Shown here: in pieces, positions 19,291 through 31,260 of the stretch
Layout: each line of letters begins with the position of its first letter
How positions within the stretch are numbered: the first letter of the stretch is position 1
Made by a program: the position numbers and the translations under genes
NCBI RefSeq assembly: GCF_016028255.1
Contig: NZ_CP065707.1
Coordinates: 1,069,001 to 1,133,000 of the forward strand
Direction: 5' to 3'
Source: Streptococcus oralis
GTDB lineage: Bacteria > Bacillota > Bacilli > Lactobacillales > Streptococcaceae
Length of the DNA stretch: 64,000 nucleotides
The notes under the pieces: generated by a model
What the model was told of the DNA's origin: nothing
Database searches by the model: none
What the model saw: the letters and a program-made list of their open reading frames with translations, nothing else

Positions 19291-21780
19291 ATGAATGCGA
19301 GAAATGATCGGTATGTGGTCGTTGATTTAGAGGCGACCAGCACCGGAAGCAAGGCAAAAATTATTCAAGTAGGCATTGTGGTGATTGAGAATGGTGAAAT
19401 CATCGATCAGTATGCGACTGATGTCAATCCCCACGAACCCTTGGATTCTCATATCAAAGAATTAACAGGTCTGACCGATCAGCGTTTGGCTGCAGCGCCA
19501 GAGTTTTCTCAGGTGGCTGGAAAAATTTTTGAATTGGTTAAGGACGGTATTTTTGTTGCGCACAATGTACAGTTTGATGCCAACCTTCTTGCAGAATTTC
19601 TCTTTTTTGAAGGATATGAATTGCGCACACCGCGGGTGGATACAGTTGAGCTTGCTCAAGTTCTGTATCCTCAGTTTGAAAAGTATAACTTAGGAATCCT
19701 TTGTCAAGAGTTGGGCATTGAGCTGGAACATGCCCATACTGCCCTGTCAGATGCTCAGGCAACAGCAGAACTCTTGCTTTACATGCGTCAAAAACTTTTT
19801 GAGTTACCAAAAGGGCTCTTAGAAAGCTTATTAAACCTTGCAGACAACCTTCTCTATGAAAGTTATCTGGTGATTGAGGAGGTCTATCAGCAACAATCTC
19901 TCTTGTCTTTACCGGACTTGATGGAGCTTCATGGACTTTTCCTCAGAAAGGAAAGCAAAGGCTTAGTCCCACGAAAGTTATCCAAAGATTTTGCTAAAAA
20001 CATTTCCTTATTGGGACTGGAGGAGCGTCCGCAACAGTTGGAATTTGCTGAGAAGGTTGAGCGATTATTGGAAGAGCACCAGACTTCCTTTATCCAAGCT
20101 CAAACGGGACTGGGCAAGACTTACGGCTATCTCCTTCCAGCTTTGAATTTGAAGAGTGATACAAGGATTTTAGTGAGTGTTCCAACCAAAATTCTTCAAA
20201 ATCAGATTATGCAAGAAGAAGGTCAGCGTTTAAAAGAGGTTTTCCATCTGGAGATTCATAGTCTCAAGGGTCCTCAAAATTATATAAAACTGGATGCCTT
20301 TCACCGAGTTCTCCATCGATCTGAGTCCAATCGCCTTTTTACACGCTTTAAAATGCAACTGCTCATCTGGCTTACGGAGACAGAGACTGGTGACTTGGAC
20401 GAAATCGGGCAACTTTATCGCTATCAGCACTTTCTGCCTGAACTAGTCCACGACGGCAAGCTTTCAAAGAAAAGTTTATTTGCTACAGAGGATTTTTGGA
20501 AACGAGGGCAGGACAAGGCCACTACCAGTCGTGTTCTTCTGACCAATCATGCCTATCTGGTCACTCGTTTGGAAGACAATCCCGAGTTTGTCGACAACCG
20601 TTTGCTGATCTTGGATGAAGCTCAAAAAATGCTGTTAGCTCTTGAAAATCTAGCCCAACAGGCTTATCGCCTTGAGGATCTTGTTACTCAAATTGAAAAG
20701 TCCTTGGAGACAGAGGAAGATTTGATTCAGAAACGTTTGCTTGAGAGTATTGGTTTTGAATGTCGTTACTTGATGGACCAGTATCAGTCAAGTCTTAAGA
20801 ATGGAAAGTGGTTGGATTCTCTCGAACAGTTGCGCCAACATTTTTCGGAGCTAGTTCTCCCAGAGTATAGAGAGCTTGCAAACTTTTTTACGGCGGATCG
20901 TGAATTTTGGCTTGCTCCAGCAGAGAAATCTAGTAAGGATGTCCTGATTTGTTCAAGCAAAAACGGTCGCTTTATACTAGCAGACTTATTGCCAGAAGAT
21001 TGTAGGCTCCTAGGAGTATCTGCCACTCTTGAAATCAGCAATCGGGTTTCCTTAGCAGATTTACTGGGATTTCCAGATGCTCCACTTGTTAAGCTTGATG
21101 TAGCAAAGCAGGAGCAACAAGAAGTCTTTCTAATCGATGACTTTCCTCTTGTGACAGAAGTTTCGTCTTTTGATTACGCTAGTGAAGTGGCTTCTGTCAT
21201 TCGAAGTTTACAAGCCTTTCAAGAACCCTTATTGGTTTTGTTTACCTCAAAAGAGATGTTACTGGCAGTTTCGGACCTGCTAGACCAACCTCATCTAGCT
21301 CAATATAAAAATGGAGAACCAAGCCAACTGAAAAAACGTTTTGAAAAAGGTGAACGTCAGATCTTGCTTGGAACAGGTAGTTTCTGGGAAGGAGTTGATT
21401 TTTCAACCCATCCTTGCGTGATTCAAGTGATTCCGAGATTGCCTTTCCAAAATCCGCAAGAACCTTTAACCAAAAAATTAAACCAAGAACTACGTCGAGA
21501 AGGAAAAAATCCCTTTTATGATTATCAGTTGCCGATGGCTATTATTCGGCTAAAACAAGCCCTTGGTCGTACGGTTAGACGGCCTGACCAAGGTTCGGTT
21601 GCTGTAATCTTAGACAGTCGTGTCGTCAGCAAGCGCTATGGCAAACAAATCGCCCAAACCTTGTCAAAAGAAAGAACGGTTCGGGTTCTGGCTAGAGATC
21701 AGCTAGAGTCTGCAGTAGCAGATTTTCTCCAATCCCGTCGCAATAGAATGAAAGAAAAATCCCAGAAAGAGAAAAGGTAA
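19291..21780 (+). CDS. dinG: DinG-type helicase fused to a DEDD exonuclease domain
   Basis: Exonuclease-helicase of Firmicute DinG type, acting in DNA repair. An N-terminal DnaQ-like DEDDh exonuclease (about 1-165, VVDLEATSTG, then HNVQFDANLL and HAHTALSDAQAT) precedes an XPD/DinG superfamily 2 helicase with Walker A (QTGLGKTYG), DEAQ box (LILDEAQK) and C-terminal motifs (GSFWEGVDF, QALGRTVRR). Firmicute DinG lacks the four-cysteine FeS cluster of E. coli DinG, and no such cluster is visible. Length about 829. Two adjacent ATGs (19288 and 19291) lie 5 and 8 nt after an extended -10, with no Shine-Dalgarno, so the mRNA may be leaderless. Confidence 0.9.
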   Translation: MNARNDRYVVVDLEATSTGSKAKIIQVGIVVIENGEIIDQYATDVNPHEPLDSHIKELTGLTDQRLAAAPEFSQVAGKIFELVKDGIFVAHNVQFDANLLAEFLFFEGYELRTPRVDTVELAQVLYPQFEKYNLGILCQELGIELEHAHTALSDAQATAELLLYMRQKLFELPKGLLESLLNLADNLLYESYLVIEEVYQQQSLLSLPDLMELHGLFLRKESKGLVPRKLSKDFAKNISLLGLEERPQQLEFAEKVERLLEEHQTSFIQAQTGLGKTYGYLLPALNLKSDTRILVSVPTKILQNQIMQEEGQRLKEVFHLEIHSLKGPQNYIKLDAFHRVLHRSESNRLFTRFKMQLLIWLTETETGDLDEIGQLYRYQHFLPELVHDGKLSKKSLFATEDFWKRGQDKATTSRVLLTNHAYLVTRLEDNPEFVDNRLLILDEAQKMLLALENLAQQAYRLEDLVTQIEKSLETEEDLIQKRLLESIGFECRYLMDQYQSSLKNGKWLDSLEQLRQHFSELVLPEYRELANFFTADREFWLAPAEKSSKDVLICSSKNGRFILADLLPEDCRLLGVSATLEISNRVSLADLLGFPDAPLVKLDVAKQEQQEVFLIDDFPLVTEVSSFDYASEVASVIRSLQAFQEPLLVLFTSKEMLLAVSDLLDQPHLAQYKNGEPSQLKKRFEKGERQILLGTGSFWEGVDFSTHPCVIQVIPRLPFQNPQEPLTKKLNQELRREGKNPFYDYQLPMAIIRLKQALGRTVRRPDQGSVAVILDSRVVSKRYGKQIAQTLSKERTVRVLARDQLESAVADFLQSRRNRMKEKSQKEKR

Positions 21781-21785
21781 AAAAT

Positions 21786-23009
21786 ATGAAACGTTCTTTT
21801 GACTCTCGAGTCGACTATAGTCTCCTTCTGCCAGTGTTTTGTTTACTGGTGATTGGAGTAGTAGCCATTTATATAGCAGTTAGTCATGACTATCCAAATA
21901 ATGTATTACCAATTCTAGGACAGCAAATCGCATGGATTGCCTTGGGGCTTGTCATTGGGTTTGTCGTCATGTTCTTCAATACCGAGTTTTTATGGAAGGT
22001 GACTCCCTATCTTTATGGCTTAGGCTTGGCCTTGATGGTTCTCCCTCTTGTTTTTTACAATCCGAGTTTGGTAGCTTCTACAGGTGCCAAGAACTGGGTA
22101 TCAATCGGGGGAACCACGCTCTTTCAACCTTCTGAGTTCATGAAGATTTCCTACATCTTGATATTGGCTCGAGTCATTGTACAATTCACTCAAAAGCACA
22201 AGGAGTGGCGACGGACTATTCCCTTGGATTTCCTATTGATTGGTTGGATGATTGCCTTTACAATCCCAGTCTTGCTCCTCTTAGCCCTACAAAGTGACTT
22301 GGGTACTGCCTTGGTCTTCGTAGCTATTTTTTCCGGTATGGTTCTTCTTTCAGGAGTTTCGTGGAAGATTATCATTCCTGTTTTTGCGACAGGAGTGACT
22401 GCAGTTGCAGGCTTCATGGCCATCTTTATAAGCAAGGATGGACGTGCCTTCTTGCATCAGATTGGGATGCCAACTTACCAGATCAACCGTATCTTGGCTT
22501 GGCTCAATCCCTTTGACTTTGCGCAAACAACGACTTACCAACAGGCTCAGGGGCAAATTGCTATTGGAAGTGGTGGCTTGTTTGGACAAGGGTTCAATGT
22601 GTCCAATCTCCTCATTCCAGTACGTGAAAGTGATATGATTTTCACCGTAATTGCTGAAGATTTTGGCTTTATTGGTTCGGTCTTTGTCGTTGCCCTGTAC
22701 TTACTTCTCATCTATCGAATGTTGAAGATTACGCTCAGGTCAAATAACCAGTTCTACACCTACATTTCGACTGGTTTTATCATGATGTTGCTCTTCCATA
22801 TCTTTGAAAATATCGGTGCCGTAACAGGCTTACTTCCTTTGACAGGGATTCCTCTGCCTTTCATTTCTCAGGGGGGATCCGCAATTATCAGTAACCTCAT
22901 CGGTGTCGGTCTCCTCTTGTCTATGAGTTACCAGACCAATCTAGCAGAAGAGAAAAGTGGAAAAGTTCCATTCAAACGAAAAAAAGTCGTCTTAAAACAA
23001 ATCAAATAA
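21786..23009 (+). CDS. rodA: Rod-shape/peripheral peptidoglycan glycosyltransferase RodA (SEDS family)
   Basis: SEDS-family membrane glycosyltransferase that polymerises lipid II together with a class B PBP for peripheral wall growth in ovococci. The 407 residues form about ten transmembrane helices. Family landmarks are the GAKNWVSIGGTTLFQPSEF segment after TM3, the QSDLGTALV motif and the C-terminal LPLTGIPLPFISQGGS motif. The N-terminal order (FDSRVDYSLLLPV) is that of RodA rather than FtsW. It begins 5 bp behind dinG. Confidence 0.9.
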   Translation: MKRSFDSRVDYSLLLPVFCLLVIGVVAIYIAVSHDYPNNVLPILGQQIAWIALGLVIGFVVMFFNTEFLWKVTPYLYGLGLALMVLPLVFYNPSLVASTGAKNWVSIGGTTLFQPSEFMKISYILILARVIVQFTQKHKEWRRTIPLDFLLIGWMIAFTIPVLLLLALQSDLGTALVFVAIFSGMVLLSGVSWKIIIPVFATGVTAVAGFMAIFISKDGRAFLHQIGMPTYQINRILAWLNPFDFAQTTTYQQAQGQIAIGSGGLFGQGFNVSNLLIPVRESDMIFTVIAEDFGFIGSVFVVALYLLLIYRMLKITLRSNNQFYTYISTGFIMMLLFHIFENIGAVTGLLPLTGIPLPFISQGGSAIISNLIGVGLLLSMSYQTNLAEEKSGKVPFKRKKVVLKQIK

Positions 23010-23019
23010 GGAGGCCACT

Positions 23020-23574
23020 ATGGCAAAAGTTGCAGTTATCTTAGCAAATGGCTTTGAAGAAATTGAAGCCTTGACAGTAGTTGATGTTTTGCGTCGAGCA
23101 AACATTTCCTGTGATATGGTAGGATTTGAAGAGCAGGTGACAGGATCACATGGCATTCAGGTAAAAGCCGACCGTATCTTTGATGGCGATTTGTCAGACT
23201 ATGACTTGGTAGTTCTTCCAGGTGGCATGCCTGGATCGGCAAATCTACGAGATAATCAAGCCCTCATTTCACAGATTAAAGCGTTTTGCCAAGCAGGAAA
23301 GAAAATTGCTGCCATCTGTGCAGCTCCAATCGCCCTCCATCAAGCAGGTGTTTTGAAAGACAAGTGCTTCACCTGTTATGACGGTGTTCAGGAGAACATT
23401 ACTGACGGAACTTATCAAAAGCAAACAGTGGTTGTAGATGGTAATCTAACAACTAGCCGAGGACCGTCAACTGCCCTTGCCTTTGCCTATGAATTGGTGG
23501 AGCAGTTGGGAGGAGATGCTGAAAGTTTACGAGTCGGCATGCTCTATCGGGATGTCTTTGAAAATCAACAGTAA
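23020..23574 (+). CDS. DJ-1/PfpI family protein
   Basis: 184-residue member of the DJ-1/ThiJ/PfpI superfamily (class I glutamine-amidotransferase fold). The nucleophile elbow contains AAICAAPIALHQAG with the conserved Cys (about residue 104), the acidic partner lies in NGFEEIEA near the N-terminus, and VVLPGGMPGS forms the oxyanion region. Family members act in oxidative-stress defence, glyoxalase or deglycase reactions; which applies is unknown. It lies 10 bp behind rodA with a GGAGG Shine-Dalgarno and ends in a terminator. Confidence 0.9.
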   Translation: MAKVAVILANGFEEIEALTVVDVLRRANISCDMVGFEEQVTGSHGIQVKADRIFDGDLSDYDLVVLPGGMPGSANLRDNQALISQIKAFCQAGKKIAAICAAPIALHQAGVLKDKCFTCYDGVQENITDGTYQKQTVVVDGNLTTSRGPSTALAFAYELVEQLGGDAESLRVGMLYRDVFENQQ

Positions 23575-23598
23575 AACGAGGGTTAAACACTCGTTTTT
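23573..23598 (+). terminator. Rho-independent terminator after the DJ-1 gene
   Basis: AAAACGAG / CTCGTTTT stem with T run; it overlaps the stop codon. Confidence 0.88.
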
Positions 23599-23641
23599 GC
23601 TTGGAAAAATCTAGGAAATCATCGCTTTTTTCATAAAAAAA

Positions 23642-23650
23642 TGGTATAAT
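23642..23650 (+). promoter_or_regulatory. Extended -10 immediately before the HAD/gyrB operon
   Basis: TGGTATAAT ends 7 nt before ATG 23658, predicting a transcript that starts at or next to the start codon. Confidence 0.7.
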
Positions 23651-23657
23651 GAAGGGT

Positions 23658-26182
<2,525 letters not shown>

Positions 26183-26218
26183 AAAATGTGGGAAATAGTT
26201 CCCATGACCTAAAAAATA

Positions 26219-26227
26219 TGATATAAT
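26219..26227 (+). promoter_or_regulatory. ezrA promoter -10 (extended)
   Basis: TGATATAAT, 35 bp upstream of the ezrA ATG. Confidence 0.6.
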
Positions 26228-26262
26228 CAATACGATTGTTTCTAGTATAAAAGGAGTTTGAT

Positions 26263-27990
26263 ATGTCTAATGGACAACTAATTTATCTAATGGTTGCGAT
26301 TGCAGTCATTTTGATTCTGGCTTATGTAGCGGCAATCTTCCTACGTAAGCGTAATGTAAGTAGATTGACGGCCCTCGAAGAAAGAAAAGAAGAACTCTAC
26401 AACCTTCCTGTAAATGATGAGGTTGAAGCGGTTAAAAACATGCATTTGATTGGTCAAAGTCAGGTAACCTTCCGTGAATGGAATCAAAAATGGGTTGATT
26501 TATCGCTCAACTCATTTGCTGATATTGAAAATAACCTGTTTGAGGCTGAAGGCTACAATAATTCTTTTCGCTTTTTCAAAGCGACTCACCAAATCGATCA
26601 AATCGAAAGTCAAATTGATTTAATTGAAGAAGACATTGCGGCGATTCGCAATGCGCTTTCAGAGCTTGAAAAACAAGAGTCTAAGAATAGCGGACGTGTT
26701 CTGCATGCTTTGGACTTATTTGAAAATCTGCAACATACCGTAGCAGAAAATTCGGAACAGTATGGTAAAGCCCTTCCTGAAATTGAGAAACAATTGGAAA
26801 ATATCCAGTCAGAGTTTTCTCAATTTGTAACCTTGAACTCTTCAGGTGACCCAGTTGAAGCTGCAGCAATTCTTGATTCAACTGAAAATCATATTCTCGC
26901 TTTGACACATATCGTTGATCGTGTTCCATCTCTCGTGAAGACTTTGTCAACAGAACTTCCAGAACAATTGGAAGATTTGGAGGAAGGCTACCGTAAACTC
27001 TTGGATGCTAATTATCACTTCACTGAAACGGACATCGAGTCACGCTTCCAACTTTTACATGAATCCTTGAAAAATAATCAAGAAAACATCCGCCAGTTGG
27101 AATTGGATAATGCAGAGTATGAAAATACACAAATCCAAGAAGAGATTAATGCGCTCTACGATATCTTCACGCGTGAAATAGCTGCCCAAAAAGTCGTTGA
27201 AAGTCTCCTTTCAACGCTTCCAACCTACCTCAATCACTTGAAAGAAAATAATCAGGTTTTGGTACAAGATCTTGAACGCTTGAATAAAACCTATCTTCTC
27301 CCAGAAAGTGATGGGAACCATGTCCGCCGTCTTCAAGCTGAATTGTCAGGGCTTGATACAGCGATCACAGAGGCAACTGAAGATCAGACAGAACCTACTC
27401 AAGCCTACTCTGTTTTAGAGGAGCAGTTTAGTTCACTTCAAAGTAATCTAAAAGACATTGAAGACGAACAAGTTTCTGTTAGTGAACGCCTAGCTCAAAT
27501 CGAAAAAGACGACATCAATGCTCGTCAAAAAGCAAATGTCTATGTGAACCGTTTGCATACTATCAAACGTTACATGGAGAAGAGAAACTTGCCGGGTATT
27601 CCTCAAAGTTTCTTGAAACTTTTCTTCACTGCAAGCCATAACACAGAAGATCTGATGGCAGAGTTAGAACAAGCACAAGTTAATATTGAATCAGTTAAAC
27701 GAATTCTTGAAATTACGACTCATGACATGGAGGCTCTTGAAACAGAAACCTACAATATTGTTCAATACGCGACTTTGACGGAGCAACTCTTGCAGTATTC
27801 AAACCGTTACCGTTCATTTGATGAGCGTATCCAGCAAGCTTTCAATGAAGCACTTGAAATTTTTGAAAAAGAATTTGACTACAAGGCATCATTTGAGAAG
27901 ATTTCTCAGGCCTTGGAAGTTGCAGAACCAGGAGTCACAAATCGCTTTGTTTCTTCTTATGAAAAAACACGTGAAGCGATTCGCTTCTAA
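26263..27990 (+). CDS. ezrA: Septation ring formation regulator EzrA
   Basis: Membrane-anchored cell-division protein that binds FtsZ and coordinates septal and peripheral wall synthesis. An N-terminal transmembrane helix (about 5-26, YLMVAIAVILILAYVAAIF) is followed by a long, highly charged coiled-coil body of spectrin-like repeats, for 575 residues in total. It is the usual gene downstream of gyrB in this group. The Shine-Dalgarno is AAAGGAG. Confidence 0.95.
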   Translation: MSNGQLIYLMVAIAVILILAYVAAIFLRKRNVSRLTALEERKEELYNLPVNDEVEAVKNMHLIGQSQVTFREWNQKWVDLSLNSFADIENNLFEAEGYNNSFRFFKATHQIDQIESQIDLIEEDIAAIRNALSELEKQESKNSGRVLHALDLFENLQHTVAENSEQYGKALPEIEKQLENIQSEFSQFVTLNSSGDPVEAAAILDSTENHILALTHIVDRVPSLVKTLSTELPEQLEDLEEGYRKLLDANYHFTETDIESRFQLLHESLKNNQENIRQLELDNAEYENTQIQEEINALYDIFTREIAAQKVVESLLSTLPTYLNHLKENNQVLVQDLERLNKTYLLPESDGNHVRRLQAELSGLDTAITEATEDQTEPTQAYSVLEEQFSSLQSNLKDIEDEQVSVSERLAQIEKDDINARQKANVYVNRLHTIKRYMEKRNLPGIPQSFLKLFFTASHNTEDLMAELEQAQVNIESVKRILEITTHDMEALETETYNIVQYATLTEQLLQYSNRYRSFDERIQQAFNEALEIFEKEFDYKASFEKISQALEVAEPGVTNRFVSSYEKTREAIRF

Positions 27991-27997
27991 TACCTGA

Positions 27998-28025
27998 AAA
28001 GCTTAGATCATCTAGGCTTTTTATT
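27998..28025 (+). terminator. Rho-independent terminator after ezrA
   Basis: 10-bp stem AAAGCTTAGA / TCTAGGCTTT (one G-U), loop TCA, then T-rich. Confidence 0.85.
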
Positions 28026-28080
28026 ATTTCTTTCAAAAATAGAAGAATATCGATTTATCATTGAAATTATAGTTCTGATT

Positions 28081-28089
28081 TGATATGAT
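28081..28089 (+). promoter_or_regulatory. Extended -10 immediately before pgdA
   Basis: TGATATGAT ends 6 nt before ATG 28096. The intervening GGAGGT would otherwise look like a Shine-Dalgarno, but it is only 1-2 bp from the ATG, too close to work as one. Confidence 0.65.
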
Positions 28090-28095
28090 GGAGGT

Positions 28096-29487
28096 ATGAA
28101 GAAAAATAGAGAGAAGCGTGTTTCCCACGATAAAAAGAGAAATGTATTACTGGTTTTAGTAGGTATTTTAAGTCTTGCTATGCTCTGCCTAGGTGGCGTG
28201 ATTGGTTACAAGATTTTGCAGAAACAGTCCTATGAACAGAAAATTGAAACCTTAAAAAATGAAAAAGATCAACAATTCAACGTAGGCAGTCAGAGAGACC
28301 ATTTCCGAAAAGGTCAAGCTGAAGTGATTGTCTACTACCCTCTTCAAGGAGAGGAAGTCATTGCGCCTGTTAGAGAAAAGATCAACCAGGATATTAAGGA
28401 AAAGCTGGAAGATAAAGAAGATTTGGTTTTTTATTATACGGAGCAGTTGGATCCCGTCCTAAAGGGAGTTGTGGCTCGTAATATTAGTAAGCAAGTTTAC
28501 GATTTGTCTGCAGCAAAGGTTGAAGAAAAAGAAAAGACTTCTTTAGGAAAAATTTTCTTGACAGAAGACGGTAAAACTTTTACTCTTAGTCAATTTTTCA
28601 AAGATGCGACCAAGGCTAAGGAACTCTTGCTGAGTCAAATCAAAGCAACCCTAGAAGATAAGAAACTTAACCAGACAAAAATTGATCAGGTCCTAAAAAA
28701 CTTTACAGACCAAGATTTGTCGTCATGGAGCTTTGATTATAAAGATAGCCAACTCATTCTTTATCCAGCGAACTCAAGAGAGGCTCTGGAGGAAATTGCT
28801 TTACCAATATCCAGTTTCTTTGATGTTATTGAGTCATCCTATTTGCTTGAGAAAGATGCTGAACTTTACCAAGCTTACTTTGCTCAGAAAAATAAAAAAG
28901 TTGTAGCCTTGACTTTTGATGATGGTCCAAATCCATCTACAACTACTCAGGCTTTGGATACCTTGGCTAAGTATGGTGTAAAGGCAACCTTTTTTGTACT
29001 TGGTAAAAACATCGCGGGTAATGAAGAACTTCTGAAACGAATGAAATCGGAAGGCCATGTTGTAGGAAACCATAGCTGGGATCATCCCGTTCTTTCCAAA
29101 TTGTCTCTGGAAGATGCTAAAAAACAAATCACGGATACGGAAGATTCCTTGACAAAGGTTTTAGGTTCGAGTTCTAAACTTATGCGACCTCCTTACGGAG
29201 CGATTACAGATGATATTCGTAATAGTCTGGATTTGAGTTTTATCATGTGGAATGTAGATAGTTTGGACTGGAAGAGCAAGAATGAATCTGCTATTTTAAC
29301 AGAGATTCAGCATCAAGTTCGTAATGGATCGATTGTTCTTATGCATGATATTCATGGCGCTACAGTTAATGCTCTTCCAAAGATTATAGAATATCTAAAA
29401 GAGCAAGGTTATACGTTTGTAACGATTCCGGAAATGCTTAATTCTCGCTTGAAAGCTCACGAAATGTATTACGACCGTGATCAATGA
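28096..29487 (+). CDS. pgdA: Peptidoglycan N-acetylglucosamine deacetylase
   Basis: Removes acetyl groups from wall GlcNAc, giving lysozyme resistance. Membrane-anchored by an N-terminal helix (about 18-41), with a central domain and a C-terminal NodB deacetylase domain. Active-site motifs are TFDDGPNP (Asp275, Asp276), NHSWDHPVL (His326, His330), [13 protein letters not shown] and LMHDIHG. The length of 463 and residue numbers coincide with pneumococcal PgdA. It acts on the outer face of the membrane and has its own promoter and flanking terminators. Confidence 0.95.
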   Translation: MKKNREKRVSHDKKRNVLLVLVGILSLAMLCLGGVIGYKILQKQSYEQKIETLKNEKDQQFNVGSQRDHFRKGQAEVIVYYPLQGEEVIAPVREKINQDIKEKLEDKEDLVFYYTEQLDPVLKGVVARNISKQVYDLSAAKVEEKEKTSLGKIFLTEDGKTFTLSQFFKDATKAKELLLSQIKATLEDKKLNQTKIDQVLKNFTDQDLSSWSFDYKDSQLILYPANSREALEEIALPISSFFDVIESSYLLEKDAELYQAYFAQKNKKVVALTFDDGPNPSTTTQALDTLAKYGVKATFFVLGKNIAGNEELLKRMKSEGHVVGNHSWDHPVLSKLSLEDAKKQITDTEDSLTKVLGSSSKLMRPPYGAITDDIRNSLDLSFIMWNVDSLDWKSKNESAILTEIQHQVRNGSIVLMHDIHGATVNALPKIIEYLKEQGYTFVTIPEMLNSRLKAHEMYYDRDQ

Positions 29488-29491
29488 TTTT

Positions 29492-29550
29492 AAAATCTAA
29501 AGGAGCAAATGTGCTGATAATCAGGACTTTGTTTCTTTAGATTTTCTTCA
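29492..29550 (+). terminator. Hairpin after pgdA
   Basis: Perfect 11-bp inverted repeat AAAATCTAAAG / CTTTAGATTTT followed by a short T/C tract; a probable terminator. Confidence 0.6.
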
Positions 29551-29567
29551 CATAGAAAGGAAAAACG

Positions 29568-30410
29568 ATGAAGTCTTACACCCTTAATAATGGAATTTCA
29601 ATTCCTGTACTAGGATTTGGAACATGGAAAGCTGAAAGTGGAGAGGTGGCCTACCAAGCTGTTTTAGAAGCCTTAAAGGCTGGTTATCGTCATATCGATA
29701 CTGCGACCATCTATCGAAATGAGGAGAGCGTTGGCCGTGCTATACGAGATAGCGGTATTCCACGTCAAGAAATCTTTGTAACGACCAAACTTTGGAATAC
29801 CAATCACAGCTATGAAGAAGCTCGCCAAGCTTTTGAGGAATCAATGGAAAAACTGGGATTGGATTATCTAGACTTGTACCTTATCCATTGGCCAAATCCA
29901 AAACCACTAAGAGAAAATGACGAATGGAAAACTCGCAATGCTGAAGTCTGGAGAGCGATGGAGGAACTTTACAAAGAAGGCAAGATTCGTGCTATCGGAG
30001 TTAGTAATTTTCTCCCTCATCATCTGGATGCTTTGCTTGAGACAGCAAGAGTCATTCCAGCGGTTAATCAGGTGCGCTTAGCGCCAGGTGTTTATCAAGA
30101 GGAAGTAGTTGCATACTGTAAAGAGAAAGGAATTCTCCTAGAGGCTTGGGGACCTTTTGGGCAAGGGGAGTTGTTTGAACAGAAGGAAGTCCAAGAAATT
30201 GCTGCAAAGCATGGGAAGTCAGTAGCTCAAATCGCCTTGGCTTGGAGTTTATCAGAAGGCTTCTTACCTCTACCTAAGTCAGTAACGTCTTCTCGCATCC
30301 AGAGCAATCTTGACTGTTTTGGGATTGAACTCAGTAAAGGAGAGCGAGAGATCTTAAAGACTATCTCAGTGATTTCTGGCGCACCTCGTGTGGATGAGAT
30401 GGATTTTTAG
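29568..30410 (+). CDS. Aldo/keto reductase (2,5-diketogluconate-reductase-like)
   Basis: NADPH-dependent oxidoreductase of 280 residues with a TIM-barrel fold. The catalytic tetrad is visible: Asp and Tyr in RHIDTATIYRNEESVG, Lys in VTTKLWNT, His in YLIHWPNP. The C-terminal NADPH-binding segment PLPKSVTSSRIQSN is intact. Physiological substrate unknown; relatives reduce methylglyoxal and other small aldehydes. The Shine-Dalgarno is AAAGGA. Confidence 0.92.
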   Translation: MKSYTLNNGISIPVLGFGTWKAESGEVAYQAVLEALKAGYRHIDTATIYRNEESVGRAIRDSGIPRQEIFVTTKLWNTNHSYEEARQAFEESMEKLGLDYLDLYLIHWPNPKPLRENDEWKTRNAEVWRAMEELYKEGKIRAIGVSNFLPHHLDALLETARVIPAVNQVRLAPGVYQEEVVAYCKEKGILLEAWGPFGQGELFEQKEVQEIAAKHGKSVAQIALAWSLSEGFLPLPKSVTSSRIQSNLDCFGIELSKGEREILKTISVISGAPRVDEMDF

Positions 30411-30426
30411 AAAGTAAGAAAAAGAA

Positions 30427-30455
30427 TTGTAAATTTTCTCTCTTTCTGATATAAT
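30427..30455 (+). promoter_or_regulatory. Promoter of the T-box leader
   Basis: TTGTAA (30427-30432), 17-bp spacer, TATAAT (30450-30455) with extended TGA. Confidence 0.8.
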
Positions 30456-30459
30456 AATC

Positions 30460-30645
30460 AACAAGAAAGAAAGTTTTATGGCGTTCTTCAAGCGAGCTTG
30501 GGATAGTGGGAGCCAAGTAGGACAAGGTAAGAAACTGGCGCTTTCTGTCGTATTTAAAAAAACAATGAAGTAATAAATTAGGGTGGAACCGCGTTTCTGA
30601 CGCCCCTAGTCGCAAGACTTGGGTGTTGAAATTCGGTTCTTTTTG
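30460..30645 (+). ncRNA. T-box riboswitch, probably glycine-responsive
   Basis: The hallmark T-box sequence AGGGTGGAACCGCG is at 30580-30593. Stem I begins with AGAAAG pairing to CTTTCT (30541-30546) and carries the conserved distal AGCGAGCTTGGGATAGTGGGAG block. A GGC triplet (30537-30539) lies where the specifier is expected, decoding glycine. The T-box reads UGGA, whose A would pair with the U discriminator of bacterial tRNA-Gly. The terminator pairs GAACCG (30586-30591) with CGGTTC (30634-30639) before TTTTT. It precedes a GFA gene and glyQS, so uncharged tRNA-Gly should turn on all three. Confidence 0.85.
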
Positions 30646-30679
30646 AATTTGATCTAATACCTAAGTAGAAAGGAGCATA

Positions 30680-31051
30680 ATGCTTAAAGGATCTTGTTTA
30701 TGCAAAGCAGTGACCTACACTTTAGATGAGGAATTGTCGGAATTAGTTTTTTGTCATTGCTCATTCTGTCGGAAAGCAACTGCATCTGCTTATACAGTGA
30801 ATGCCAAAGTTAGCAGCAAAAATTTAGTATTGTATGGAGAAAAGAGTTTAGTTACTTATAGTTCATCTCCAGGGAAACAACGCTATTACTGCCAGAACTG
30901 TCACAGTCAAATTTTCACTATTCAAGAAGATGTAACAGAAGTTTGTGCTTTGAAATTGGGTACAGTAGATGAATGCAATCAGAATTTACAAACTGTTCCT
31001 AAACGTCATATTTTTCAGGATCCAGCTTTTTCTTGGTTGCTTGATAAATAA
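30680..31051 (+). CDS. GFA/CENP-V family zinc-binding protein
   Basis: 123-residue protein of the GFA (glutathione-dependent formaldehyde-activating enzyme-like) family. The zinc-binding cysteines are visible: CLCKAVTY near the N-terminus, CHCSFCRKATAS at about 29-40 and YYCQNCHSQIF at about 76-86. Most GFA-domain proteins have no proven reaction. It lies between a T-box leader and glyQ, so it is likely expressed in response to glycine starvation; the functional link is unknown. AAAGGAG precedes the ATG. Confidence 0.85.
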   Translation: MLKGSCLCKAVTYTLDEELSELVFCHCSFCRKATASAYTVNAKVSSKNLVLYGEKSLVTYSSSPGKQRYYCQNCHSQIFTIQEDVTEVCALKLGTVDECNQNLQTVPKRHIFQDPAFSWLLDK

Positions 31052-31086
31052 ATTTAAAAAGATAATATAAACTAAAGGAGTATTCA

Positions 31087-31164
31087 ATGTCTAAGAAATT
31101 AACATTTCACTGCGTCAGTGGCAGAGACCTCCTTACAGTCGGGCTGCCCCACGTTCAGCACTAG
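31087..31164 (+). other. 25-codon upstream ORF in repeat copy 1
   Basis: ATG with AAGGAG 6 bp upstream. The peptide begins MSKKLTFHCVSGRDLL and ends VQH before TAG. It has the same start as GlyQ, then element-encoded residues. It may be translated as a leader or decoy peptide; no function is known. Confidence 0.5.
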
Positions 31165-31260
31165 GGTGCTGAGCTAGACGCAGTACTAACTCGTCTTGCC
31201 TCGTATAATCGACGAGGCAGACTCGTTCGCAAGAAATCATTTTTTATTAAGGAGTATTCA

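Noticed and set aside
23649..23657. ATG 23649 as start of the HAD gene
   Set aside because: It lies inside the -10 hexamer, so it cannot be in the transcript.
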